Shown here: positions 46,417-57,310 of the stretch, one piece after another
Numbering within the stretch: position 1 is the stretch's first letter
Layout: each line of letters opens with the position of its first letter
NCBI GenBank assembly: GCA_023053685.1
Contig: JALIGW010000002.1
Span: 41,627,220 to 41,691,219 of the forward strand
Length of the DNA stretch: 64,000 nucleotides
Source: Diadophis punctatus similis
Taxonomy: Eukaryota > Chordata > Lepidosauria > Squamata > Dipsadidae
Direction of reading: 5' to 3'
Translations under genes and position numbers: made by a program
Notes under the pieces: model-generated
What the model saw: only the letters and a program-made list of their open reading frames with translations
The model's database searches: none
What the model was told of the DNA's origin: nothing

Positions 46417-46891
46417 CAGTGCTTCTCAAATAGTGGGGCGGGCCCCCCTGGAGGGCGCAGAGTGATGCCGGGGGGGCGCATGACCCTGGGGAACGTGCTT
46501 TTTTTTGCCGCAGGGAGTAGGGGTTTTTTGCACCGAACACACAGCAAAAGAGCAGGAGATATGAAGTGCAAATAACAAACCCTTAAGAGACACCATGGAA
46601 AAATATTTAAGAGGGATGAAAAGAAAGGAGGAGATAGATGGAGATAATGAGACAAACGTAAGTCTCCCGAAAACTAAGACGAGGAAATATGATGAAGTGT
46701 ATGTAGCACTTGGCTTCACTGTGACTACGGTGGGAGACGAGGAAAGACCGGTATGTTTACTGTGTCTAAAAATGTTGGCAGCAGACATGTGCCGAATATT
46801 GCAAACAATTGTCCCGGTGGAGAGTTGGGGGTGCGCGAAATGTTTACTTCTTCCTAGGGGGGGCGTAACAGAAAATAATTGAGAAGCACTG
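46417..46891 (+). mobile_element. hAT transposon remnant with transposase fragment (475 bp)
   Basis: The exact 8-bp duplication agctaaag flanks it at 46409-46416 and 46892-46899. Inverted ends are CAGTGCTTCTCAA and TTGAGAAGCACTG (13 of 13). GC-rich sub-terminal blocks (ggcgggcccccctgg; ctaggggggg) follow. The plus strand encodes a fragment of a BED-finger hAT transposase. An internal deletion has left only its start. Confidence 0.93.
46595..46882 (+). pseudogene. hAT (ZBED5-like) transposase, N-terminal fragment
   Basis: 95 codons. Residues about 28-65 read KTRKYDEVYVALGFTVTTVG and DEERPVCLLCLKMLAAD, matching from memory the start of ZBED5/Charlie-type transposases (KRKYDxxYLxFGFT...ERPxCLLCxKVL). 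CLLC is the first half of a BED zinc finger. The His pair and all of the catalytic region are deleted. It cannot be an active enzyme. Confidence 0.8.
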
Positions 46892-46970
46892 AGCTAAAGG
46901 AAGTTGCTCTTCTTGATAATAGGGGGGAAAGCAATGCCACTGACATCACATTTCCACAGTTTTTACCATC

Positions 46971-47066
46971 ATTCTATTCTATTCTATTCTATTCTATTCT
47001 ATTCTATTCTATTCTATTCTATTCTATTCTATTCTATTCTATTCTATTCTATTCTATTCTATTCTT
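46971..47066. repeat. (ATTCT)n pentanucleotide array
   Basis: About 19 perfect units. The same pentamer forms the 3' tail of CR1-type LINEs in this window (near 48584-48600 and 55250-55264), a likely seed. Confidence 0.97.
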
Positions 47067-47454
47067 TCCCTAAAAGGAGACAGGATTAAGACTGAGAAAA
47101 CTTGCTAATGTTTACAGACTCTTGGTTGCATGACCTGAATCCGGGCTAGTCAAAATCCAATAGATCCAACTGCCAGGATTATAACACTTGTGAGGCTGTG
47201 CAGTGAGTGAATATGAAAGGCAAAGCAAGGCAGCATTAACAAAGATGAATAGACTTTTTGTAATGAGTGAACAAAGGCTTAAGCTTTCAGGAAAGGCTAA
47301 AACTCTGGAAGGTATTCAGACACGGTATTCATAGAAGAAGGTGAACAGTGAATGGACATTAATTTCCACCACTAAGTTCTGATTACATTTTCTCATCCAA
47401 TAAAATGGGAAATGGGAAATATAAACAGGAAATTATAAATGGGAAAATGGGTCG
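47067..47454. other. Gene-free stretch
   Basis: Nothing recognised. Confidence 0.45.
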
Positions 47455-47697
47455 TGGAGAGAAAATGATCAAGGACAGATTCAATCTAGAAGTAAAGAGA
47501 AATTTTCTGACAGTGAGAACAATCAACTAATAAAACAGGTTGCCTTCAGAAGTTGTGGGTGCTTCATCACTGGAAGCTTTCAAGAAGAGATTGGACTGTC
47601 ATCTGTCAGAAATGGTTTAGAGTTTCGTGCTTCGGCAGGGGTTGGATTAGATGACCTACAAGGTCCCTTCCAACTCTGTTATTCTGTTATTTTGCTG
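47455..47697 (+). mobile_element. CR1 LINE 3'-end fragment
   Basis: gaaaatgatcaaggacagat, then tctgacagtgagaacaatca, and finally tgacctacaaggtcccttcc with ctctgttattctgttatt. Same end as the CR1 copy at 16830-19103; 5'-truncated. Confidence 0.88.
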
Positions 47698-47739
47698 TGA
47701 GACCTGGCCCATAGAAACACCAATAGTCAGACTCGACTG

Positions 47740-47804
<65 letters not shown>
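47740..47804. repeat. (ATC)n microsatellite
   Basis: About 21 units. The poly-Asp open frame on the minus strand is an artefact of it. Confidence 0.98.
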
Positions 47805-48289
47805 TAGCCAATGTACATATGAACATAACTTTTCTCCATTCCTGAAGGCAGAAGTCATAACTGCCATTAATGGAGTAAAGAATATGTATATGCTTATTCA
47901 AGGGTTTGTTATTATCTGATGTAAAATGCTAGTGTTTTACTGAATGAGATAATGTTAGGGAATGTTGTCTAAGAGTCCTTCAGGCTTAAAGACTGTGCTA
48001 ATGTTTAAAAGTTTAAATAATAAAGCAAAGCAATAAAATGATAGGGAAGAAGAACAGATCATCCATTAGTTAAATAATTAAGGTGTCGTTATCACAGTAT
48101 CTGCAAGATACGGTACAGAATAGCCAACATGGCAATTCCAACAATGAGATCAAAACTCTGCCTATTTTTAAAGTGTGCCATGTGTGCATGACACTAGAGT
48201 TGTCCAAGTTGTAAAAGCTACTTTACCTTTTTATCTTGCTGATTCACTTTATCAGACTTTTAGGAAATTATGTCAGCCCATATACTAGT
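47805..48289. other. Gene-free stretch
   Basis: Nothing recognised. Confidence 0.45.
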
Positions 48290-48599
48290 CCTTTATCATA
48301 TTGCATTGTTTTACAAACCATGATTATATGGACATTAGTCTTCTCATCGTTCCTATTACCCATCTCCTTCCACTTATGACTGTATGACTAACTTGTTGCT
48401 TGTATCCTTAAGATTTATGTTAATATTTATTGTTTCCTGATTGCTTATTTGTACCCTATGACAATCATTAAGTGTTGCACCTCATGATTCTTGACAAATG
48501 TATCTTGTCTTTTTATGTACACTGAGAGCATACGCACCAAAGACAAATTCCTTGTGTCCAATCACACTTGGCCAATAAAGAATTCTATGTTCTATTCTA
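48290..48599 (+). mobile_element. CR1-type (L3-like) LINE 3' UTR and tail
   Basis: gattgcttatttgtacccta, ctgagagcatacgcaccaaa and cacacttggccaataaagaa followed by ATTCTATGTTCTATTCTAT match the 3' end of a snake CR1 subfamily whose tail is pentanucleotide repeats. Subfamily named from memory. Confidence 0.65.
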
Positions 48600-48829
48600 T
48601 AGCAATAGCAATAGCAATTTAAGCACTTAGACTTATATACCACTTCATAGTGCTTTACAGTCCTCTCTAAGCAGTTTACAGAGTTCAGCATATTGCCCCC
48701 AACAATCTGGGTCCTCATTTTACTGACCTCAGGAGGATGGAAGGTTGAGTCAACCTTGAGCCGGTGAGATTTGAACAGCTGAACTGCAGCTAGTAGTGCT
48801 GCACTCTAACCACTGCGCCACCTCGGCTC
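48600..48829 (-). repeat. tRNA-derived SINE in a LINE tail
   Basis: Full-length minus copy (agcaatagcaatagcaattt ... ccactgcgccacctcggctc). It is followed by ctatgttctatgttctac, the same pentamer-type sequence that precedes it, so it landed inside the LINE tail. Confidence 0.88.
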
Positions 48830-48845
48830 TATGTTCTATGTTCTA

Positions 48846-49809
48846 CAATGCAGACGGAGGGCGTCTTTCTTTTATATTCCATGCAATGCCTTGCACTCAG
48901 ACACGTCTATATTCTAGGCTGCACTAATGCCATTTTTCAAAGGATGTGATAGAATCTGTTTATATGGTACTGTAAATAAAGTAATCATAAAAAGTAATCG
49001 TAATGTTCTTGGCTACAAATGATCTTTTTGGAGTTATGCTCTGAGCACAGCACATTCTTCTCTGAGATTTGAAACAATGAAACAGCCAGTTAACAGAGTT
49101 AAACCAATTAGTTGTGAGAGCATCAATAGGACATTTCAATGGTATATTGAAAAATAACTATTAGGTGGCTCACAACATTAGGAGAAAGTATCTGTGTTCC
49201 ATACTTTTCAAGCCTTTCCATTTAGAATACTGGTTCAATGATTTCTGAAATGGGGAAACAATAATTAAGACAAATTTCTTTTGAACTGCCAGTGGCTGTT
49301 TTTCATAGACTAATTCTGTGCTGTTTGAGCATCAGTGAAAAATAAAGATTACAATTTCAGTGTTAATGATCTTCCCACTCTATTATTTCCTTCTTTATAA
49401 TTGTCAAGGGACACAAAAGCCAAAGCTGTGCCTTCTGTAGTCAATGTCATTTCATGCCTGTTCCTGTGAATAAGGCTTAAGCTTAAACTGCACCTCTTCA
49501 GGTCATGAGATAACATAATTGAATTAACTTTCATCCCAACAATGAGACAATAAAATCACACTAAAATGAATGTGTCAGGAGAAATCTAGACTGCAGCTCT
49601 CACAAGGCAGAGAATTCTTCTTTCGTATAAAGATCAGTTACACATACTGCAAAAACACCTATTGGCCACTTCCTAGGCTTCAATAAAGACAAATCACTGT
49701 CCTGACATTTTCCTGGGGAAACGTACATGATCCTTACAGGTAAGAGAGACCCAGTGCAGTGCAGTGCTGAAGGTCTTGGATTAGAAGCGGAAATTCAGAT
49801 TTGAATCCA
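48846..49809. other. Gene-free stretch
   Basis: Nothing recognised. Confidence 0.5.
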
Positions 49810-50450
49810 AAGCAAGTCATGAATTCTTTCCCTTGAAATACATTGATGACATTTTCATCATTTGGATGTACAGTAAATTCCATCAAAGCCTCTCACCATC
49901 AACCTCAGCTTTTCTGTAGGATAAATCCACTTTCTTGATGTAATGTTAAACTACAAAATGGTTGTATAAAGACCACTTTATATAAAAATTTCATGGATTC
50001 TCACATGCTTCCAGCTTTGACTCCAAAATCACCACCAGATCTATTGTCAATAGCCAGCCTCTAATCACCTTATTCTGACCTACTCGACAGAGAGGCTCAA
50101 CCTGATGGAATTAGACAGTCAGGAGGCTGAATTACCCATTCAGTGAAATCAATAGAGAAATGAAAAGAGTCAAAGCAATTTCTAGGGAACAACCTATTAA
50201 AAGACTGACCCTAGAAACAGAACACAGAACACTACTGATTGTTCACCTGGAGTTCACAGTCCAAGCCATTCAAACATATTATTAATGAGGTATAGCCCAT
50301 ACTGGGAAAGGAAATATTACTTTGCAATAGTGGCAAATATCTATAGCTCGGGTATAGGATGAGGGCGAAGGTTTGTTCTCTGAGCTTCTGGGTTGTTTCT
50401 GAACATTTTGTTACCAGGCTACATAACATTTTCAGTGGAGTTTAGGGGAT
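49810..50450 (+). mobile_element. Penelope-like element relic
   Basis: Plus-strand frames give LKYIDDIFIIWMYSKFHQSL (49838-49897), the YxDDIFxIW catalytic block of Penelope-like reverse transcriptases. A decayed stretch follows, with RQSGG...SREQPIKRLTLETEHRT-like text about 50100-50240, and a tail repeat (50340-50430). Stops throughout. No GIY-YIG endonuclease motif is readable. Confidence 0.65.
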
Positions 50451-50499
50451 GTCAATGTCAGTGTTCTTCTGTTTCTAAGGGCTTCAGGTGTAGGTCACC

Positions 50500-50790
50500 A
50501 GCGCTGACACCAAGGGCGGTCTTTGAGTGCTGTGCACGCATGTATGCAAAGCATATATGTGCACGCAAAGCACTCTCTCATAGAACTGGTAGGAAAAGAT
50601 TTGGATCCCACCACTGCATCCAATGCAGCATTCCTGCGATCACATTATCCACATTTGAGTGCTTGGCAATCAGCTTATACTTATGACAGTTGCAGCACCC
50701 TGAGATCTTGTGATCACCAATTCTGACTTCCCTATTGGCTTCCCACAAACGAAATCAATGGGAAAACTAGCAGGAAAAGTATAGGGACAC
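50500..50790. mobile_element. hAT MITE right-end fragment and mariner-like MITE fragment
   Basis: 50500-50616 ends GGATCCCACCACTG, like the hAT MITEs, but no left end was found. 50640-50785 contains gcttggcaatcagc and cgaaatcaatgggaaaac, resembling the middle of the element at 6880-7242. Both are decayed. Confidence 0.45.
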
Positions 50791-52150
50791 CAGTTGCCCC
50801 TATAAGTTATTTCTGCCACTTTTTTTCATGAGGAGCTCCACTATGGAGTATGAAAATGCAGGGGTCTCATACTTTGCATAATTGCCCATTTATCTACACT
50901 CCCTAGCACAGCCATATTGTAGGCCACCCTTGGCCCTCTCTGGCCTACCCATATTCCATAGTGCCCACCACTAGAACTTACCTCCCCTCCTGCAACACCT
51001 GCACACACCTCCATGATACATGCCTTAGACTTCTGCCTCTTTTCTCTGTAATGGAAAGCTGGCTTATGTAGTTTTCTTGATCTGATTAAGAATGGATGAC
51101 GACGACGATGACAATGATAATAACTATGATGGAGATAATGGTGACAAAAATCCTTCAAGTTATAGCCTGCATTTCAACCCAAAGGATATGCTTTATGTGC
51201 ATTAGGTACTGCAATTATACATGCCCTACATATATTGTCAACAGGCAATACTGGGATTCATCTCAAGTCAAAGAGGTTCTAACCACTTGATGCATTAAGA
51301 GGCATTTCTATTTCTTCATTGTTTTCTCCTTGATAACAGTTGCCTTATTGACTTCATTCAGAGAAGAGATTGAAGCAATGAATTCTGTGATAGCCAAGAG
51401 AGCTGCCTACATGGGATGCCCTAAGTATCACAAGAAATCACAGTGAGATCTTCCTGAGAGTGATAATGTAATGAAGAGCCATTCTAGAGGACTATACATC
51501 CTAAGTATTTACTAATAGGGCAAACAGCCAGGGACATAGCCCAATTTGTCATTTGTATCAGTCTGTTACCCAAATCAGCTACTTCATTTTACTTAATGGT
51601 AAGCCAGTTCTATATATTGGAATTTGGGTACATCTGAAAAGAAGCCAAAAGCTTTACAATTTTATATATACTTTGAAGAGCCCAGCGGAATTGCCTTACT
51701 TAAGCTACACTTCTGAATCGGAAACATCAAGATAAAATCCCCGTTGTTGAGCTAGCTGTTTATTTTAATGAATGAAAATGTCAATGGTGTTCCCAAGTAT
51801 GCAAGCTCAAACCCAGCAGAATGTGCACGTAAATCAGGTGACTGTTCAAGCAATAGACGTGAAATGAAATCCTCAAATTGCTTCACCCAGAAAAACACCA
51901 CTAAATAAGGCCTCGGGGAGACATTTTCCTACAAATCTGCAAACAGTTACTTATCTGGCTCACTTAGTATTGGTTGATATTTATTGAGGTGAGACCTGTG
52001 TTGCTTTATATTGACATATTAACTACATACTGTCTGGCTTCCAACCAGTGACTGAAATCTTAATAAAATGGATAAAAGCAACATGAAACAGTAAGTTTTA
52101 GAATTCATATTTGACTGGCCTTTCATAGTAGAAATGGGAGGTAGATAATA
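50791..52150. other. Gene-free stretch
   Basis: A short degenerate GAT/GAC repeat at 51094-51145. Nothing else recognised. Confidence 0.5.
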
Positions 52151-52154
52151 GACT

Positions 52155-52292
52155 AGCACAATGTTTCTTAACCTTGGCAATTTTAAGATGTGTGCGTTTC
52201 AGTTTCCAGAATTCCCAGCCAGCATGTTGGCAGGGGAATTCTGGGAGTTGAAGTTCACACATCTTAAACTTGCCAAGATTGACAGATACTGG
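52155..52292. mobile_element. Fold-back hAT MITE (family B)
   Basis: ttaaccttggcaattttaag and cttaaacttgccaagattga arms around ccagaattcccagccagc...ggggaattctgggagttgaag. Ends diverged; no clear target duplication. Confidence 0.75.
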
Positions 52293-52549
52293 CCCAGCAA
52301 GAGAATTAGACAGAAAGCTAGAAAGTGAGAACCAAACATGAAAACATGAGTTCCACTTATATCTACTGTTCTTTTAGTATAATTAAAATTGCTACATGTA
52401 TTCCATTATTAAATGAACAACGTAAATACAACAACCAAGCATGACATACCAATTATATCACGTCGTTCTATCCAATAATTGTGTATCTGCCTTGCTATTC
52501 ACAATGTTCATATGCATAACTTGCTTTAAAATTATAATTGATACAAGCA

Positions 52550-52712
<163 letters not shown>

Positions 52713-52737
52713 CATTTTTTGCTGATAAATGAAAATA

Positions 52738-52779
52738 AACTCTATTGAATATATATATATATATATATTCAATAGAGTT
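52738..52779. repeat. 42-bp perfect palindrome with AT core
   Basis: aactctattgaat, an AT repeat core, then attcaatagagtt. The right arm is also the terminus of the adjacent CR1 fragment. Confidence 0.9.
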
Positions 52780-52838
52780 GGAAGGGATCTTAGAGGTCTT
52801 CTAGTCTAACCCCCTGCTCAAGCAGGAAACCCTTAAAA
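52768..52838 (-). mobile_element. CR1 LINE extreme 3' end
   Basis: Plus strand reads agagttggaagggatcttag then ctaaccccctgctcaagcag, the reverse of the standard CR1 terminus. Only about 70 bp remain. Confidence 0.85.
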
Positions 52839-52959
52839 AGTGTGGTCAAATTAATAGCATAATGCATAATGAATTTAGAAAACCTAAATATTCTAAATGG
52901 TACAATAAACTGACACAAATAGAGCAAGTTCCCTACTGCAAATGTCACCCCAAAATATT

Positions 52960-53600
52960 CTAGATGAAACAGAATATCTGGATCCTTTTCAATTAGGATT
53001 ATTTTTAGTTGTTGGAGAGAAACCGCATTGGCTCCACTGAAACCTTAATGGGGGATATCACCTTCCTAGTCCTATTAGATTGCATAGCAACAATTAGTAC
53101 CATTGGCACAGTATCTTTCTGGATCAACCGCAGAGATTAGTAGTTGGGGTGCTATTTTATGGTTTCTAGTTGATGGTAATAGTGGTACCACCAATGTGGG
53201 TTTAATTTAGCTTTGGTGCTTTCTTCATATTGTATAATATCTGAAACTGGTGGAAGTTATCATTTGCCAGTTCAGATGATCTGTCATCAATACCCTAATG
53301 ATTCAATTGATTATTTTCATCCCAGGATAAAATAGAGATGCCATCAAATCAGTAGTGGGTTCTAAAACCCTTTACTACCAGTTTGTGTGCACGCTCGCAT
53401 GCGCAGAAGCATCCCGGGCAGATGGGCAAAGCCTCCCGCTGCCGGCGCTACTGGTTCTTAGAACTGGACTGAACCGGGAGCAACCCACCACTGCATCAAA
53501 TGCTTGAACTGGTTCATGGAATCTGGATGGATCTGGATGGAGCAAAACAAGTTCAATTCTCGTTTAAACCTTACTTTCTATTGTTTGCCATCAATAGACA
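52960..53600 (+). mobile_element. Decayed L2-type LINE, interrupted by a MITE
   Basis: Degenerate frames suggest an L2-type RT (a run like FQLGLFLVVGEKPHWLH near 52990). After the MITE comes tgcttgaactggttcatgg...gagcaaaacaagttcaattc, resembling the CLxxVxxWMxxNKLKLN block. Heavily mutated. Confidence 0.45.
53350..53493. mobile_element. hAT-type MITE, short form, exact TSD
   Basis: The exact 8-bp duplication catcaaat flanks it at 53342-53349 and 53494-53501. The ends are CAGTAGTGGGTTCTAAAA and GCAACCCACCACTG. Contains cgcatgcgcagaagc. Close relative of 7384-7548. Confidence 0.93.
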
Positions 53601-53601
53601 T

Positions 53602-53972
53602 TACAGTTCCCTAGTAATGTCACATTTTCCCCAAAGAAATTGATTTATGACCTAGGGCTTGCCTGGAAGTATTTTTTTTGGCCTCAGAAATTTAAGAGAT
53701 GTGAACCACATTAAAAGTTGATGGATGATTAAATGGGTTAAAATCTTATTTGTTCTACAAATCTCTCAATATAGTATATTACATCTCTCAACATAGTCAC
53801 CAGCCCCAGAGCTTGACTTAGGAGCATTTTTTACTTTTACCTTTATGTATACTGCAGCCTGGATTTATTTTGGGGAAAGACTGATAGTTTGCAAGGTAAG
53901 GAGGGGTTTACATGAACTGAAGTTTTTTTTTCTTTTCTTTGTGTGAGTGTGTGTGTGTTTGTGTGTGTGTGT
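53602..53972. other. Gene-free stretch with degenerate (GT)n at 53940-53972
   Basis: Nothing else recognised. Confidence 0.5.
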
Positions 53973-53980
53973 GAATACAT

Positions 53981-54229
53981 CAGGGGTGGGTTCCTCCCAG
54001 TTCGGACCAGATCGCTGAACCGTTAGCGATCCACTGGTGACATCACATTACTGGCTTGGCCAGTGCTGGTCCTTGTGCGCCGCCATCTTTTTTTGTTAAG
54101 CAGCTCGAAAAAGGGCCCTCCCACCCGCCCCGAGTTAATACTGACCTTTATTTCTTCATCCGAAGCACAGCGGATAAGCTCCTCACTACGATGCAAACCA
54201 GTGGGGAAGGTAAGTGGAACCCACCCCTG
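53981..54229 (+). mobile_element. hAT-type MITE, family A, exact TSD
   Basis: The exact 8-bp duplication gaatacat flanks it at 53973-53980 and 54230-54237. The ends are CAGGGGTGGGTTCCTCCC and GGAACCCACCCCTG (first 12 bases complementary). AGGTAAGT at 54208-54215. Confidence 0.93.
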
Positions 54230-54237
54230 GAATACAT

Positions 54238-54556
54238 ATATGTATTAGTCTTGTGTTCTGAGCAGAAATGTCCTCAGGGAGGTTAAAAAGTCAAGATCAA
54301 TATAGGACAACTGAACCCTGCCTTCTCCTTTTATTTGCCTCATACATGGAGCCCATGAAAAAGGGGACAGTTTTCAGTCACCAAGTCTTGACCACCATCT
54401 TGACTTTTTAGATTCTACCTCTGTTGATATTCTTTATTGTGAGGGCAATGGAAAACCACTTTATACTGTTGCCAATAAAAGTACACAAACCAGTTCATGG
54501 ATTCACTTATTGGTTTGTTTGTTTTTTGTTTGTTTGTTTATCTATTGAGGGGGCAT
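54238..54556. other. Gene-free stretch
   Basis: A (GTTT)n-like stretch at 54513-54540. Nothing else. Confidence 0.45.
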
Positions 54557-54596
54557 GAAAGCTCAGAGGTTAAATAATTTTAACCTCTGAGCTTTC
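54557..54596. repeat. Perfect hairpin, 18-bp stem, 4-base loop
   Basis: gaaagctcagaggttaaa, loop taat, tttaacctctgagctttc. It abuts the start of a CR1 fragment. Function unknown. Confidence 0.95.
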
Positions 54597-54599
54597 ACA

Positions 54600-55264
54600 A
54601 GTGATTGGCCACTAGGGATCTTGGAGTCCTAATGGACAATCACTTAAATATGAGCAAGCAGTGTGCAGCAGCTGCCAAAAAAAAAAGCCAACACAGTTCT
54701 AGGCTGCATTAACAGAGGGATAGAATCAAGATCACGCGAAGTGTTAATACCACTTTATAATGCCTTGGTAAGGCCACACTTGGAATACTGCATTCAGTTT
54801 TGGTCATCACAATGTAAAAAGGATGTTGAGACTCTAGAAAGAGTGCAGAGAAGAGCAACAAACATGATATGGCTAAAACATATGAAGAACGGTTGTTGGA
54901 ACTGAGTATGTCTAGTCTAATGAAAAGAAGGATTAGGGGAAACATGATAGCAGTGTTGCAATATCTCAGGGGTTGCCACAAAGAAGAGGGAGTCAAGCTA
55001 TTCTCCAATGCACTTGAGGGAAGGCAAAAAGCAATGGGTGGAAACTAAACAAGGAGAGAAGCAACTTAGAACTAAGGAGAAATTTCCTGACAGTTGGAAC
55101 AATTAATCAACTTGCCTCCAGAAGTTATAAATGCTCCAACACTGGAAGTTTTTAAGAAGAGATTGGATCACCATTTGTCTGAAGTGGTGTAGGGTATCCT
55201 GCCTAAGCAGGGGGTTGTACTAGAAGACCTTCAAAGTCCCTTCCAACTCTGTTATTCTATTCTA
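54600..55264 (+). mobile_element. CR1 LINE 3'-end fragment (665 bp)
   Basis: Frames read [24 protein letters not shown], [20 protein letters not shown] (54709-54768), [20 protein letters not shown] and onward to the terminus tcccttccaactctgttatt followed by ctattctatttta. Colinear with 18110-19103 and lacking the LTR present there, so it shows the empty site. Frame breaks throughout the 3' half. Confidence 0.9.
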
Positions 55265-55440
55265 TTTTAATGATCACACCTTCAGTGGGAAGGTAACACC
55301 GTTCCGTGTGCCTTGGCGTATAGTCATGCTGGCCACATAACCATGTCTTAGTTCCCTCGGCTAAGAAATGGAGATGAGCGCTGCTCCCTAGAGTCAGACA
55401 CGATTGGACAGGGAAACCTTTATCTATTTTATCTATTGAA
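55265..55440 (+). repeat. SINE-like fragment, second family
   Basis: cagtgggaaggtaacaccgt, cataaccatgtcttagttcc and tagagtcagacacgattgga then gggaaacctttatctatttt resemble the body and end of a common squamate SINE. The tRNA-like head is missing. Confidence 0.55.
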
Positions 55441-55984
55441 CATATGTCCCATAGCAATTGTTCAATATTAAGTGGTTTACAAGGTGTACAACACAATAAA
55501 AATTAAAGCAGCCATAATAAAACTATTAGCATAAATGACAAAATAAAAAGCAAATAAAAATGATAAAAGGAATTCAACAAACTTAAGTCAGAAGAGATTG
55601 CTATTTTATGTGTAAATTTGCTTTCTAGGTTATTTTATTGTTGGGCTGTTAATGGAACTTTTTAGTAGTTATATTTGACTTGCAGTCTTTTATTTTCTAC
55701 TCCAACAGTCCCAATGGATGTTATCCAGCTCTATTGAAAGTAATAGATAGCCATGTGCTATGCAGCTAATAAAAAAATGTATGTAAATTAATATGATGAA
55801 GCTATTTGATTTAATGATGAATATATTATGGGTAAACTGTTTTATTGTAATTAATTACAATTATAAATGTAATTAATTAAGATTTCCAAGAGGGCAAATG
55901 GGTCAGCTTGACTTTGGTTACAGTAAGTTGGATAATGAGACTAGAAAAAATGTCTTGGTTCGGGAACTGAACAAGCTTGCATAT
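55441..55984. other. Gene-free stretch
   Basis: Nothing recognised. Confidence 0.45.
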
Positions 55985-56811
<827 letters not shown>

Positions 56812-57310
56812 ATAGCAATAGCACTTAGACTTAGACTTCTCAGTGCTTTACTACCCTCTCTAAGTGGTTTACAGAGTCACCATATTGTCCACAACAATTG
56901 GGTCCTCATTTTACTGATCTCAGATGGATGGAAGGCTGAGTCAATCTTGAGCCGGTCAGGATTGAACTGCTGGAAGTAGGCAGAGTTAGCTTGCAATACT
57001 GCATTTCAATGAGCCGAGGTGGCGCAGCAGTTAGAGGCAGTACTGCAGGTCACTTTAGCTGACTGTGATCCGCAGGTCAGCGGTTCAAATCTCACCGGCT
57101 CAAGGTTGACTCAGCCTTCCATCCTTCCGAGGTAGGTAAAATGAGGACCCAGATTGTTGGGGGCAATGTAAATATACAGTACATTGCTTACTGGTGTAAA
57201 CCGCTTAGAGAGTGCTTGCACTGTGAGGCGGTATATAAATCTCACTAAATAAATAAATAAATAAATAACCAATGCTACTTCAACCAATGCTAACCACTGC
57301 TACTTCAAGA
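56812..57310 (-). repeat. tRNA-derived SINE (minus) split by another SINE
   Basis: Minus-oriented copy from atagcaatagcacttagact (56812) to about 57008. Its head (ctaaccactgctacttc) reappears after the inserted copy, at about 57269-57310. Confidence 0.7.
57009..57268 (+). repeat. tRNA-derived SINE (plus) inside the minus copy
   Basis: gagccgaggtggcgcagcag head, cggttcaaatctcaccggc B-box region, cccagattgttgggggca body, then an (AAAT)n tail at 57240-57268. It has an extra tgtaaatatacagtacattg segment not found in the other copies. Confidence 0.88.

Noticed and set aside
47656..47901. Open frame with a run of aspartates
   Set aside because: Translated (ATC)n microsatellite.
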